DNA of 64,000 nt from Pandoraea terrigena (GTDB lineage: Bacteria; Pseudomonadota; Gammaproteobacteria; Burkholderiales; Burkholderiaceae), in NCBI RefSeq assembly GCF_902459705.1, contig NZ_CABPRU010000001.1, positions 1-64,000 on the forward strand, written 5' to 3'. The notes beneath the pieces were generated by a model. The model searched no databases and had not been told where the DNA came from. It saw only the letters and a list, made by a program, of their open reading frames with translations. The position numbers and the translations under genes are program-made. This document shows positions 28,968 to 37,721 of this stretch, one piece after another (within the stretch, counting starts at the first letter, position 1; each line of letters starts with the position of its first letter).

Positions 28968-29518
28968 ATGTCGAGCGAAAACACCGCCGCAGTTTCCGAG
29001 GCTACGGACGAAACCTTGTGCGCTGAAACGGCAAAATCCGGTGATGAATTGCCGGGGAACGCGCTTGTCTTTCACGAAGCAGATGGCGTCTCCATCATCG
29101 CAAATGGCAATCTTCCGTGGGCGTTGAACCGCTTCGTAAAGCTTCACGAATTGGGACATCTCGCAACGAATACGTTGCGAGCGTCGCCCACGCAAACGCC
29201 TTCTAACAAGACTAGCGAACGGCAAGCAAATCTGTGGGCACTGAACCAACTTCGCCGATGGCTTAAACCAGCCGCGCTCGACGGCTACGTTCGCTCGACC
29301 GCTGCTTGTTCAATCCCAAGGCGTTCGCGGTTCTCCGGATGAACGACAGCGGCTTCGATATTGTTCGTGCGTTGCGAGGCAAAGACTTCTCACATGCGGA
29401 GTTCATGGCGACGTACTGCGTATTCGGCCGGTGCAGCATTGATGCAGAGCGATTTCTCAAAAAATGTCTGACGCATCAACTCTTCGTTCCCGTGAAGCTG
29501 ACGGACAGCGCAACGTAA
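28968..29518 (+). pseudogene. ImmA/IrrE-like zinc metalloprotease, frameshifted
   Basis: A short islet gene with a perfect GGAGG ribosome site 7 bases before ATG 28968. The first frame gives 124 residues: a variable start, VSIIANGNLPWALNRF, then HELGH (His60, Glu61, His64) and SERQANLWAL, matching the HExxH zinc motif and downstream Glu-x2-Ala-Asn of the ImmA/IrrE family. The family-like sequence is lost after about residue 108, and the +2 frame from about 29267 to 29518 continues as plausible protein (FNPKAFAVLRMNDSGFDIVR onward). I read this as one gene broken by a frameshift. ImmA/IrrE proteases cleave phage-type or stress repressors; no repressor partner is nearby. Base composition is lower in GC than both neighbours, suggesting acquired DNA. 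Confidence 0.6.
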
Positions 29519-29598
29519 GACGGAAATCTGTCCTCGCCTTCCCATTTGTTGACATCGCGCGACATCCACACTTGACGCGCCACCATTTCCACGACGAC

Positions 29599-29623
29599 AA
29601 TGATAATGATTCTTATTTATCAT
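29599..29623. promoter_or_regulatory. Fur box upstream of hmuR
   Basis: GATAATGATTCTTATTTATC (29602-29621) fits the Fur consensus of GATAAT-type hexamers and is embedded in a longer dyad (GACGA..TGATAA..TTATCA..TCGTC, about 29594-29630). It lies about 200 bases before the hmuR ATG. Iron-bound Fur would repress the whole hmuRSTUV cluster in iron-replete cells. Confidence 0.88.
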
Positions 29624-29824
29624 CATCGTCCCAAGGCCGATTATTCGCGGTCAGGCGGGACGAAATCTTTCGCCAGCCGCGCCTGCCGGCGTGTTCCCGA
29701 GCGTTGCTAACGATACGCCGGACACGACCATTGCCACGAGCGCTTGCCAGCCAGCAACGGGGTTTTCTTGCTCTGGGAGCCAGCAGTGAAGCAGTCGTCA
29801 AGCGGCGGGGGCCGCGCTTTTGTC

Positions 29825-32239
29825 ATGTCCACGCGCCGGGAATACGGCGCCAACGGGTCCATCCACGCCATTCGTGGCGACAGCATTCGCGCCGAACACT
29901 CGCAACGCCAACAGGCGTGCGAGCCGCGTCGGCGTCTGCACCCGCTTGCCGGCGCGGTGATTGCCGCGTTCTGGTTGCCTGCCGCTGTCGCGCAGCAGGC
30001 CCCGCCCGAGGGTTCAAGTCCACCGGCCAAGCCGGCCCAGACGATTCACCTCGCGCAGCGATCGCCCAACGCACCGTTGCAGCTCGCCGAAGCCAATCTG
30101 CGCGAGGTGAACGTCACGGCGACGCGTACCCCCACCGAAGCGGAACGCACACCGGCGTCCATTTCCGTCATCACCGATCAGGATCTCGAAGAGCAGCAGG
30201 CGCAGGACATCAAGGAAGCGCTGCGCTACGAGCCCGGTGTCACGGTGCGCCGCGCGCCGTATCGTCCCGCCTCGGCCGCCGCCGGCGGCGGTCGCGACGG
30301 CAATTCGAGCATCAACATCCGCGGCCTCGAAGGCAACCGCGTGGCGCTCTTCGAAGACGGCATCCGCATGCCGTCCGCCTACGCGTTCGGCCCGCTCGAA
30401 GCCGGGCGCGGCGATTACATGAGCATGGATGTGCTGCGCCGCATCGAAATCCTGCGCGGCCCCGCCTCGTCGCTCTATGGCAGCGACGGACTCACCGGCG
30501 TCGTCAACTTCCTCACCAAGGACCCACAAGACCTGCTCGATGTGTTCGGCAAGTCGACCTACTTCTCGCTGCGTCCCTACTACAACTCGATAGACCGTAG
30601 CTTCGGCACGACGGCGCAGGCCGCCTGGGGTGGCGAGCAGTGGCAAGGCATGGTGATCGTCGATGGCAACAAGGGCCACGAACTCGACAGCAAGGGAACC
30701 AACAACTCGGCCAGCACCTCGCGCACGACGGCCAACCCACAGGACAGTCACGGCGACTCCGTACTCGGCAAACTGGTCTTCAAGGCCACGCCCCGCTCGA
30801 CGTTCAAGCTCACGGGCGAGACCGTGCGCCGTCGCGTGGACTCGAACGTCCTGTCGGCCGTCAATCCGCCAACGACGCTGGGCCTGAACACGAGCGACCG
30901 TCTCGAACGCCACCGCGTCAGCCTCGATTACGACTTCAACGACGCCTCGCAAGCCTACGTCCAGAACGCGCACGCGTTGCTGTATTTCCAGGACGCGAAG
31001 AACAATCAGTACGCGTACGAGCAGCGCACGGCAGGCGACCGCACACGTGACAACACGTACAAGGAGCGTACTGTCGGCGGGTCGCTGCAAGCGCAAAGCC
31101 ACTTTGCGACCGGCCCGCTCGCCCACAAGCTCGTGTACGGCACCGATGCGAGCCTCGCCTACATCACCAGCTATCGCGACGGCACCGTGCCGGGCATGGG
31201 CGAGTCGTTCCCCAACAAGGCGTTCCCGGACACCGACTACACGCTCTTCGGCGCGTTTGTCCAGGACGAGATCCGCTATGGCGCACTCACCGTCACGCCC
31301 GGCATTCGCTACGACGCCTACTGGCTATCGCCGAAGCAGAACGATCCGCTGTACGTGTCGCAGACGGCGTCCGGCACACGTGTTCAACCGACTTCGTCGA
31401 ACGATGGCGCCTTCTCGCCGCGCCTGGCGATCATGTACGAGATCGCACCGTCGCTGATTCCGTACGTGCAGTACGCACGTGGCTTTCGCACGCCAACGCC
31501 CGACCAGGTCAACAACGGCTTCTCGAATCCGATCTACGGCTACATGTCGATCGCAAACCCGAACCTCAAGCCCGAGACCAGCGACACCGTCGAGCTGGGG
31601 TTGCGCGGTCGTCTCGCCACCACGCTCGGCCCGGTCACCTACAGCACTGCGATCTTCGCGGGCAACTACCGCAACTTCATCTCGCAGCAAAACATCAGTG
31701 GCTCGGGCCGCCCGAGCGATCCGCTCATCTACCAGTACGTGAACTACAACCGCGCCCGCATCCAGGGCTGGGAAGGCCGTGCCACGTGGGCGCTCCATGG
31801 CGGCGTGACACTGCGCACCGCCATGGCCTACACGCACGGCACCACGCAAGACAACGGCGGCGCCAGCCAGCCGCTGAACACCGTGAATCCGTTCTCAATG
31901 GTGCTCGGCGTGCGCTACGAGCCGAACACGACGTGGTTCGCACAAGCCGACTTGCGCTTCCAGGCCGCGAAGTCGGAAAGCCAGATCGCCAAGACCTGCA
32001 CCTCGGGCACGCGACAAAACCAGAACTGTTGGGCGCCACCGTCGGCGCTCGCGCTCGACCTGTCGGGCGGCTATCGCATCAACAAGTTCGCGACGGTCTA
32101 TGCGGGCGTCTACAACGTGTTCGACCGCCAGTACTGGAACTGGTCGGACGTGCGCAGCCTCGCCGATAACTCGACGATCAAGGACGCCTATTCGGCCCCG
32201 GGCCGCAGCGTGGCCATGAGCCTGAAGCTGCAGTACTGA
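29825..32239 (+). CDS. hmuR: TonB-dependent haem/haemoglobin receptor
   Basis: An 804-residue outer-membrane receptor that imports haem using TonB energy. It has a long basic N-terminus, a signal-like helix (PLAGAVIAAFWLPAAVA) near 40-56, the plug domain from about 90 (EVNVTATRTPTEAERTPASI; SSINIRGLEGNRVALFEDGI) and a beta-barrel ending in the classic terminal aromatic (SLKLQY). FRTPTPDQV and NPNLKPE correspond to the FRAP and NPNL boxes of haem receptors, but no histidine lies between them. ATG 29825 is preferred over an in-frame TTG at 29744; the start is uncertain. First gene of hmuRSTUV, with a Fur box upstream. Confidence 0.92.
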   Translation: MSTRREYGANGSIHAIRGDSIRAEHSQRQQACEPRRRLHPLAGAVIAAFWLPAAVAQQAPPEGSSPPAKPAQTIHLAQRSPNAPLQLAEANLREVNVTATRTPTEAERTPASISVITDQDLEEQQAQDIKEALRYEPGVTVRRAPYRPASAAAGGGRDGNSSINIRGLEGNRVALFEDGIRMPSAYAFGPLEAGRGDYMSMDVLRRIEILRGPASSLYGSDGLTGVVNFLTKDPQDLLDVFGKSTYFSLRPYYNSIDRSFGTTAQAAWGGEQWQGMVIVDGNKGHELDSKGTNNSASTSRTTANPQDSHGDSVLGKLVFKATPRSTFKLTGETVRRRVDSNVLSAVNPPTTLGLNTSDRLERHRVSLDYDFNDASQAYVQNAHALLYFQDAKNNQYAYEQRTAGDRTRDNTYKERTVGGSLQAQSHFATGPLAHKLVYGTDASLAYITSYRDGTVPGMGESFPNKAFPDTDYTLFGAFVQDEIRYGALTVTPGIRYDAYWLSPKQNDPLYVSQTASGTRVQPTSSNDGAFSPRLAIMYEIAPSLIPYVQYARGFRTPTPDQVNNGFSNPIYGYMSIANPNLKPETSDTVELGLRGRLATTLGPVTYSTAIFAGNYRNFISQQNISGSGRPSDPLIYQYVNYNRARIQGWEGRATWALHGGVTLRTAMAYTHGTTQDNGGASQPLNTVNPFSMVLGVRYEPNTTWFAQADLRFQAAKSESQIAKTCTSGTRQNQNCWAPPSALALDLSGGYRINKFATVYAGVYNVFDRQYWNWSDVRSLADNSTIKDAYSAPGRSVAMSLKLQY

Positions 32240-32348
32240 TCGACCACATCGAACGTCAAGGTCGTGCTGGCGCGACACGCCCCGGATTCTCCTATCTCCG
32301 CCAGCGCATGCCAGCCAACGCAAGCCACCCTGCCACAAAGGAATCGTC

Positions 32349-33485
32349 ATGATGAATACGCAAAACACCCCTTCCGCCAGCGCCGCCGCCCGCCCGGCAT
32401 TCCCCGCGTTCGCCGACGTCTCCCGTCTGCGCAGCGAATTTCATCGCGTGAAGACCGAGCGGAACCTGCGCGATCGCGATGCCGCCGCCGCCCTGGGCGT
32501 CTCCGAAGGCGAGACGGTCGCCGCTTTCGTCGGCGAGCACGTCGTGCGGTTGCGTCCCGAGTTCATCGAGATCGTCGAGGCATTGCCCGCGCTGGGGCGC
32601 GTCATGGCGCTCACACGCAACAATGCTGCCGTTCACGAAAAGGATGGACAGTACGAAAAGCTCTCCCACACCGGCACAATCGGCCTCGGACTCGGTAAAG
32701 ACCTCGACCTGCGCCTCTTCTATCACCAATGGGCGTACGGATATGCCGTCGAAACGCCAGCAGATAGCGGCGCGCGCCGCTCGTTGCAGTTCTTCGACAA
32801 AACCGGCACCGCGGTGCACAAGATGTTCCTGCGCGATCACAGCGATATGGCCGCGTACGACGCCATCGTCGCCCGCTTTCGCGCGAGCGACCAGACGCCG
32901 GGTCAGCACGTCGTCGCGGCCGACGCGCCGAAGGCCGAGACGCCCGACGCCGACATCGACGCAGGCGCGTTCCAGCGCGACTGGCTCGCCATGACCGACA
33001 CGCATCAGTTCTTCGAGCTGCTCAAGCGTCACCGTGTGTCGCGCGCGCAAGCGTTGCGCCTCGCCCCCGAAGGCCACGCGCAACGCGTGTGCGCGGCATC
33101 GGTGCGCACATTGCTCGACGATGCCGCCGCCGCCGCCCTGCCGATCATGGTCTTCGTCGGCAACGCGGGCATGATCCAGATCCATACAGGCCCGGTGAAG
33201 GCCATTCGCGTGATGGGTCCCTGGGTCAACGTGCTCGATCCGGGCTTCAACCTGCATCTGCGCGAAGACCTCGTCCACTCGGCGTGGATCGTGCGCAAAC
33301 CGACGGCGGACGGCATCGTCTCGTCGCTGGAGCTGCTCGATGCCTCGGGAATGGTCATCGCCATGTTCTTTGGCGAGCGCAAGCCGGGGCAGGCCGAGCG
33401 CGACGACTGGCGCGAGACGCTCACACGGGTGAGGCATGCGGCGCGCGCGGGGGACGCGCAAGACGTCATGGAGGCATCGGCGTGA
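32349..33485 (+). CDS. hmuS: Haemin-degrading / haem-trafficking factor HmuS
   Basis: A 378-residue cytoplasmic protein of the HemS/ChuS/PhuS family, which receives haem from the ABC importer and degrades it or hands it to haem oxygenase. It has the two homologous halves: about 30-180 (LGRVMALTRNNAAVHEKDGQ; LRLFYHQWAYGYAV) and about 210-370 (LPIMVFVGNAGMIQIHTGPV; LDPGFNLHLRED). AAAGGA precedes the ATG. It is 109 bases after hmuR and its stop overlaps the hmuT start (GTGA). Confidence 0.94.
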   Translation: MMNTQNTPSASAAARPAFPAFADVSRLRSEFHRVKTERNLRDRDAAAALGVSEGETVAAFVGEHVVRLRPEFIEIVEALPALGRVMALTRNNAAVHEKDGQYEKLSHTGTIGLGLGKDLDLRLFYHQWAYGYAVETPADSGARRSLQFFDKTGTAVHKMFLRDHSDMAAYDAIVARFRASDQTPGQHVVAADAPKAETPDADIDAGAFQRDWLAMTDTHQFFELLKRHRVSRAQALRLAPEGHAQRVCAASVRTLLDDAAAAALPIMVFVGNAGMIQIHTGPVKAIRVMGPWVNVLDPGFNLHLREDLVHSAWIVRKPTADGIVSSLELLDASGMVIAMFFGERKPGQAERDDWRETLTRVRHAARAGDAQDVMEASA

Positions 33486-34411
33486 ACCGGCCAATCGACG
33501 CACGCGGCGCGGCGCGGCGCGCACTGCTGATCACCAGCACGGCGTTGGCCGCCGGCGCGTGGCTGGGCACGCGAGTCGCCGTGGCACAGCCCAACGTGAC
33601 GACGCCTGCCGCGCCGGGGAAGAACGGGCCGAAGCGCGTCGTGGTGGCGGGCGGCGCACTCACCGAAATCGTCTACGCGCTCGGCGCGCAGGATCGCATG
33701 ATCGCCAACGACCTGACGAGCCTGTATCCGGAAGCGGCCACGCGACTGCCAAAGATCGGATACCTGCGCACCCTGTCGGCGGAAGGCGTGCTCTCGCTGC
33801 GTCCGGACCTGCTGCTCGCAGGCGCGGAGGCGGGCCCGCCCAATGTGCTGTCGCAGATCGCGGCGGCGGGCGTGCCGGTCGAGCGCTTCGTGCACGGCTA
33901 TTCCGCCGAGCGAGTGCTCGACAACATTCGCGCCGTCGCCACCGCCCTGCGCGTGCCCCACGACGGCACGCGTGTGGCGAGCCGCTTTACCGCGGACTGG
34001 CTGCGCGCTCGCGACGAGATCGAACAACGGTATGGCATCGCGCGCCGCCCGCGCGTGCTGTTCATCCTCGGTCACACGGGCAACCAGGTGATGGTGGCGG
34101 GACACGACACGGCGGCCCACGCCATGCTCGCCTACGCCGGAGCGCAGAACGCGCTGCGCGGGTTCACCGGCTACCGGCCGCTCACGGCGGAAGCGGCGGT
34201 CGCGGCCCAGCCCGACGTGCTGCTCACGACAACGACCGGGCCAACGCCCACCGATCCCGCCGCAACGCTACTCGCCCAACCCGGGCTCGCGAACACGCCC
34301 GCCGGACGCGCCAAACGCGTGGTGAGTTTCGACGCCTTGTACCTGCTCGGCTTCGGTCCGCGTCTGCCGCAGGCGGTTGCCGATCTGGCACGACGCGTGC
34401 ATGCCGCTTGA
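33482..34411 (+). CDS. hmuT: Periplasmic haem-binding protein HmuT
   Basis: A 309-residue type III binding protein that delivers haem to HmuUV. It starts at a GTG overlapping the hmuS stop by four bases; the open frame continues upstream but only as overlap. A signal sequence with two arginines (ARRALLITSTALAAGAWLGT) precedes the mature domain at KRVVVAGGALTEIVYALGAQ. The tyrosine in TSLYPEAATRLPKIGYLRTL is the conserved haem-iron ligand of PhuT/ShuT proteins. The C-terminal lobe carries VVSFDALYLLGFGPR. Confidence 0.93.
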   Translation: MNRPIDARGAARRALLITSTALAAGAWLGTRVAVAQPNVTTPAAPGKNGPKRVVVAGGALTEIVYALGAQDRMIANDLTSLYPEAATRLPKIGYLRTLSAEGVLSLRPDLLLAGAEAGPPNVLSQIAAAGVPVERFVHGYSAERVLDNIRAVATALRVPHDGTRVASRFTADWLRARDEIEQRYGIARRPRVLFILGHTGNQVMVAGHDTAAHAMLAYAGAQNALRGFTGYRPLTAEAAVAAQPDVLLTTTTGPTPTDPAATLLAQPGLANTPAGRAKRVVSFDALYLLGFGPRLPQAVADLARRVHAA

Positions 34412-34509
34412 TTACGCTGCGGCGCAATGTGCGACGTTGCTTGATGTTGTGTGAGATGTCGCACGCGCCGGTGCCATCCCGAAATCCGCCAATCGCCAGC
34501 CAACAAACC

Positions 34510-35655
34510 ATGTCAGTCGCTCCTCCGATACCGAAGTCGTCCCCGTCACACCGTGCCGACGCAGGGCGCACCGCGACCGTTCCCGCCGTGTTGGGTCACG
34601 CCAGCGCGGTGCGTCGCCGTCCGCCACGATGGATTGTCATGACGGCGCTGGGCGCCCTGCTCGCCGTGGCAGTTCTCGCTGCGCTGTGCGGCGGGGCCTA
34701 TCGCATTGCGCCCGGGGAAGCGATTGCCGTGCTGTTTCGGGGCGCCACGGGCGACCTCGCGCAGGATCAAGCCCGCAACGTCATGTTGCAGATCCGCCTG
34801 CCGCGCATCGTGCTCGGTATTCTCGTTGGCGTGGGCTTCGGTGCCGCCGGCGCCGCGCTGCAGGCCCTCTTCCGCAATCCGCTCGCCGACCCCGGTCTGA
34901 TTGGCGTGGCCAGCGGCGCGGCGTTGGGCGCGGCAGGGGTGATCGTCCTCGGCGGCGTCCTGCTTCCGGCGGCGCTCGCGGCGTCGCTTGGCCTGTGGCT
35001 GCTACCGGTGGCGGCGTTCGTCGGGGCGCTTGGCGTCACCACGCTTGTCTACCGTCTGGCCGCAGGGCGCGGCCGCCTCGCCTTGCCCTTGCTACTGCTC
35101 GCGGGAATTGCGATCAATGCCGTCTCGGGGGCAGCCATCGGTTTGCTCACCTACCTCGCCGACGATACGCAACTGCGCACGCTCACCTTCTGGACGCTCG
35201 GCAGTCTCGGCGGCGCGCAATGGCCAATGCTCGGCGTGATCGTATGGCCCGTCGCGCTCGGGATCGTCGCGCTCGTCACGCAGTGCCGCTCGCTTAATGC
35301 CTTGTTGCTGGGCGAAGCGGAGGCATTGCATCTCGGGGTCGCCGTGCAGTCGGTCAAGCGTCGCGTGATGGTGGCGTGCGCGCTGTGCGTCGGTGCGCTG
35401 GTCGCGTCGAGCGGCATGATCGGCTTCATCGGCCTGATCGCGCCGCATATCGTGCGTCTGGTCGTCGGACCCGACCCGCGCGCCGTGCTCCCGGCGGCGG
35501 CGCTCTTCGGTGCGATCCTGGCGTTGCTCGCCGATCTGGTCGCCCGCACCTGGGTGGCACCGGCCGAGCTGCCGCTGGGCATTCTCACGGCACTGCTCGG
35601 CGCCCCGTTCTTCCTCATGCTGCTGTGGCGCCGCCGAGGACAGTTCGGGCTATGA
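34510..35655 (+). CDS. hmuU: Haem ABC transporter permease HmuU
   Basis: A 381-residue inner-membrane permease of the FecCD/BtuC family with about ten helices. Family blocks are LRLPRI-type NVMLQIRLPRIVLGILVGVG, ALFRNPLADPGLIGVASGAA and GMIGFIGLIAPHIVRLVVGP, the last being the coupling region. The first 50 residues are polar and poorly conserved, and starts at 34444, 34456 and 34510 are all in frame; I chose the last because it gives near-normal length. No ribosome site decides it. It works with HmuT and HmuV. Confidence 0.9.
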   Translation: MSVAPPIPKSSPSHRADAGRTATVPAVLGHASAVRRRPPRWIVMTALGALLAVAVLAALCGGAYRIAPGEAIAVLFRGATGDLAQDQARNVMLQIRLPRIVLGILVGVGFGAAGAALQALFRNPLADPGLIGVASGAALGAAGVIVLGGVLLPAALAASLGLWLLPVAAFVGALGVTTLVYRLAAGRGRLALPLLLLAGIAINAVSGAAIGLLTYLADDTQLRTLTFWTLGSLGGAQWPMLGVIVWPVALGIVALVTQCRSLNALLLGEAEALHLGVAVQSVKRRVMVACALCVGALVASSGMIGFIGLIAPHIVRLVVGPDPRAVLPAAALFGAILALLADLVARTWVAPAELPLGILTALLGAPFFLMLLWRRRGQFGL

Positions 35656-35692
35656 CACTGATCGATCCGGTCTGACGAAACAGGACATTGCT

Positions 35693-36553
35693 ATGCTCAG
35701 TGCACACGACCTTACGATTACCCATACCGATTCGCCCGTGCTCGACGGCCTGTCGCTCGACGTGCGTCCCGGCGAACTGCTCGTGCTGCTCGGCCGCAAC
35801 GGCGCGGGCAAGAGCACGTTGCTCAAGGCGATGGCCGGCGAGCCGCTGCCCTCGCGCACGCGCATGCGCGGCGACATCACGCTGAACGGCGCACCGCTCG
35901 GGCAATATGCCCCGGCGGCGCTGGCCCGCCTGCGTGCCGTGCTGCCGCAAACGGCGCAATTGGCGTTCCCGTTCAGCGCACTCGATATCGTGACGATGGG
36001 GCGGCTGCCCTTCCCGAGATCGCGCCGACGGGACGCCTTCGGCAAGACCGTCGAGAGCGATACGGAAATCGCGACGCGCGCGCTGGAACGGGCGGGGGCG
36101 CTGCCGTTGCTGCATCGTGACGTGATGACCCTGTCGGGCGGAGAATGGGCGCGGGTGCAGTTTGCGCGAGTGCTTGCGCAACTATGGCCTGACGACGATG
36201 GCTTGGCACCGTCGGTGCCGCGCTATCTGCTCCTGGACGAACCGACAGCGGCGCTCGACCTGGCGCATCAGCATCACCTGCTCTCGCTCACGCGCGAGCT
36301 TGCCGCGACGTGGGGCTTCGGTGCGATGGCCATCGTGCACGACGTCAACCTCGCGGCGCGTCACGCGGACCGCATGGCGTTGCTCGCCAACGGACGCATT
36401 CTCGCAACGGGGACGCCCAGCGAAGTGATGCGTGCCGACCTCATCGAGGCAACGCTCGGCCTACCCGTGCATGTGATGACGCCCGAGACATGGCCCGGTT
36501 ACCCAGGGCTCGCGAACGCTTGTGCAGGCCTGCCTTTCGCCCTGCCCGCTTGA
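35693..36553 (+). CDS. hmuV: Haem ABC transporter ATP-binding protein HmuV
   Basis: A 286-residue cytoplasmic ATPase driving HmuU. Walker A is GRNGAGKST near 35-43, the Q-loop VLPQTAQLAFPFSALDIVTM, the signature LSGGEWARVQFARVL and Walker B YLLLDEPTAALDLAHQHHLL, with the switch histidine in AIVHDVNLAARHAD. These match HmuV closely. AGGA lies before the ATG at 35693. It is the last gene of the haem operon and is convergent with the cyclodeaminase-family gene 36 bases away. Confidence 0.94.
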   Translation: MLSAHDLTITHTDSPVLDGLSLDVRPGELLVLLGRNGAGKSTLLKAMAGEPLPSRTRMRGDITLNGAPLGQYAPAALARLRAVLPQTAQLAFPFSALDIVTMGRLPFPRSRRRDAFGKTVESDTEIATRALERAGALPLLHRDVMTLSGGEWARVQFARVLAQLWPDDDGLAPSVPRYLLLDEPTAALDLAHQHHLLSLTRELAATWGFGAMAIVHDVNLAARHADRMALLANGRILATGTPSEVMRADLIEATLGLPVHVMTPETWPGYPGLANACAGLPFALPA

Positions 36554-36589
36554 ACACGACACGCGGTTCACACATCGGCACCCGTCCGA

Positions 36590-37561
36590 TCAAGCGGCGG
36601 GCACGCCGTCCTTCGCCAGATTGGCACGTGCGCACAATACGGCGGCGAGATCCCATAGGGCATAGCCCACGCTCTTGAAAATCACCGGCCCGCTCGAACG
36701 GAAGCGATCGGGGGTGATGATGGCGTCGAGCAACGGCGCCGCACGTCCCCAGTCGATGGCCGCATGCAGCAGATCGCCGGCTTCGTGCTTGACCTCCCAG
36801 GTATCGACGATGAGCGTGCCGCGCACAGCGGCGTCGCGACACAATTGCGGCGGCAACTCGCGCATATCCGGACGGAACGCCCCGACCCCCGCGACGAAGA
36901 TGTCGTCGCGCCAGCGCAGCACATCGCTGTCGGGCAGCACAGGGTCGCTGCTGGTCGTCGCCGTGATCACGATGCTCACGGTCCTCAGCACCGGCTCGAC
37001 CGCGTCGACCACGGTCGCTTCCACACCGAGCGTTGCGGCGTGCTCTGCGAGCGCGTGGGCGCGCTCCGCGCTGCGCGAAAAGATCATGAAGTGACGCGTC
37101 CCCATCCCGGCGGCAAACGCCTCCAGGTGCGCCCTCGCCTGCACCCCGGCCCCAACGATCAACACCGGCCCCTTGGGGCGCGGCGCAAACTTGCGGGCAG
37201 CGAACAGCGTCACGGCGGCCGTGCGACGACCGGTGATGGTCGGCCCATCGAGCAACATCAATCGCTCCCCGGTGTGCGGATCGAACACCATCACCTCACC
37301 GATGATGGACGGTTTGCCCACGCGGCAATTCTCGGGATGCACCGTGATGTGCTTGGTCATCGCGACATCGCGATTCGCGGCAGGCATCACCAGCAGCACA
37401 CCACCGCGGCGGCCGCGCTCCGGTTCACTCAGCGCGAAATGCAGGCGTTCTGGCGCGCGCGCGGTGCCCGAGCGCATCTCCATGAGCATGGCCTCGATGC
37501 CGTCGGCCAACTGAGGGTACGGCAACAACTGTGCGGTTTGACGCGCGTCCAGCGTGATCAT
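36590..37561 (-). CDS. Ornithine cyclodeaminase/mu-crystallin family imine reductase
   Basis: A 323-residue Rossmann-fold enzyme. The NAD(P) loop is LIVGAGVQARAHLEAF near 132-147, and the substrate region holds TKHITVHPEN and DGPTITGRRTAAVT. The closest functional branch by motif appears to be the 1-pyrroline-2-carboxylate/1-piperideine-2-carboxylate reductases (hydroxyproline or D-lysine catabolism) rather than true ornithine cyclodeaminase, but I cannot separate them without alignment. It is monocistronic and convergent with hmuV. Confidence 0.82.
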   Translation of the reverse strand: MITLDARQTAQLLPYPQLADGIEAMLMEMRSGTARAPERLHFALSEPERGRRGGVLLVMPAANRDVAMTKHITVHPENCRVGKPSIIGEVMVFDPHTGERLMLLDGPTITGRRTAAVTLFAARKFAPRPKGPVLIVGAGVQARAHLEAFAAGMGTRHFMIFSRSAERAHALAEHAATLGVEATVVDAVEPVLRTVSIVITATTSSDPVLPDSDVLRWRDDIFVAGVGAFRPDMRELPPQLCRDAAVRGTLIVDTWEVKHEAGDLLHAAIDWGRAAPLLDAIITPDRFRSSGPVIFKSVGYALWDLAAVLCARANLAKDGVPAA

Positions 37562-37721
37562 CGATATGTCTCCGCTCCGGGGCGTGCGTCATTGGCGGGT
37601 AGCGTCGTACTCGTCGCCGTCATATTGCGTCACGCATTGGCAGGTCTCGTTTCAGTGTAGCTTGCATCGCGTGAACGCGTCTGCCGCATCAAAAATTATT
37701 CACGACACAGCGCACATGCGC

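Noticed and set aside
28899-29249. A 116-codon minus-strand frame opposite the ImmA/IrrE-like gene
   Set aside because: The plus strand has the HExxH motif and a strong ribosome site; the antisense frame has neither.
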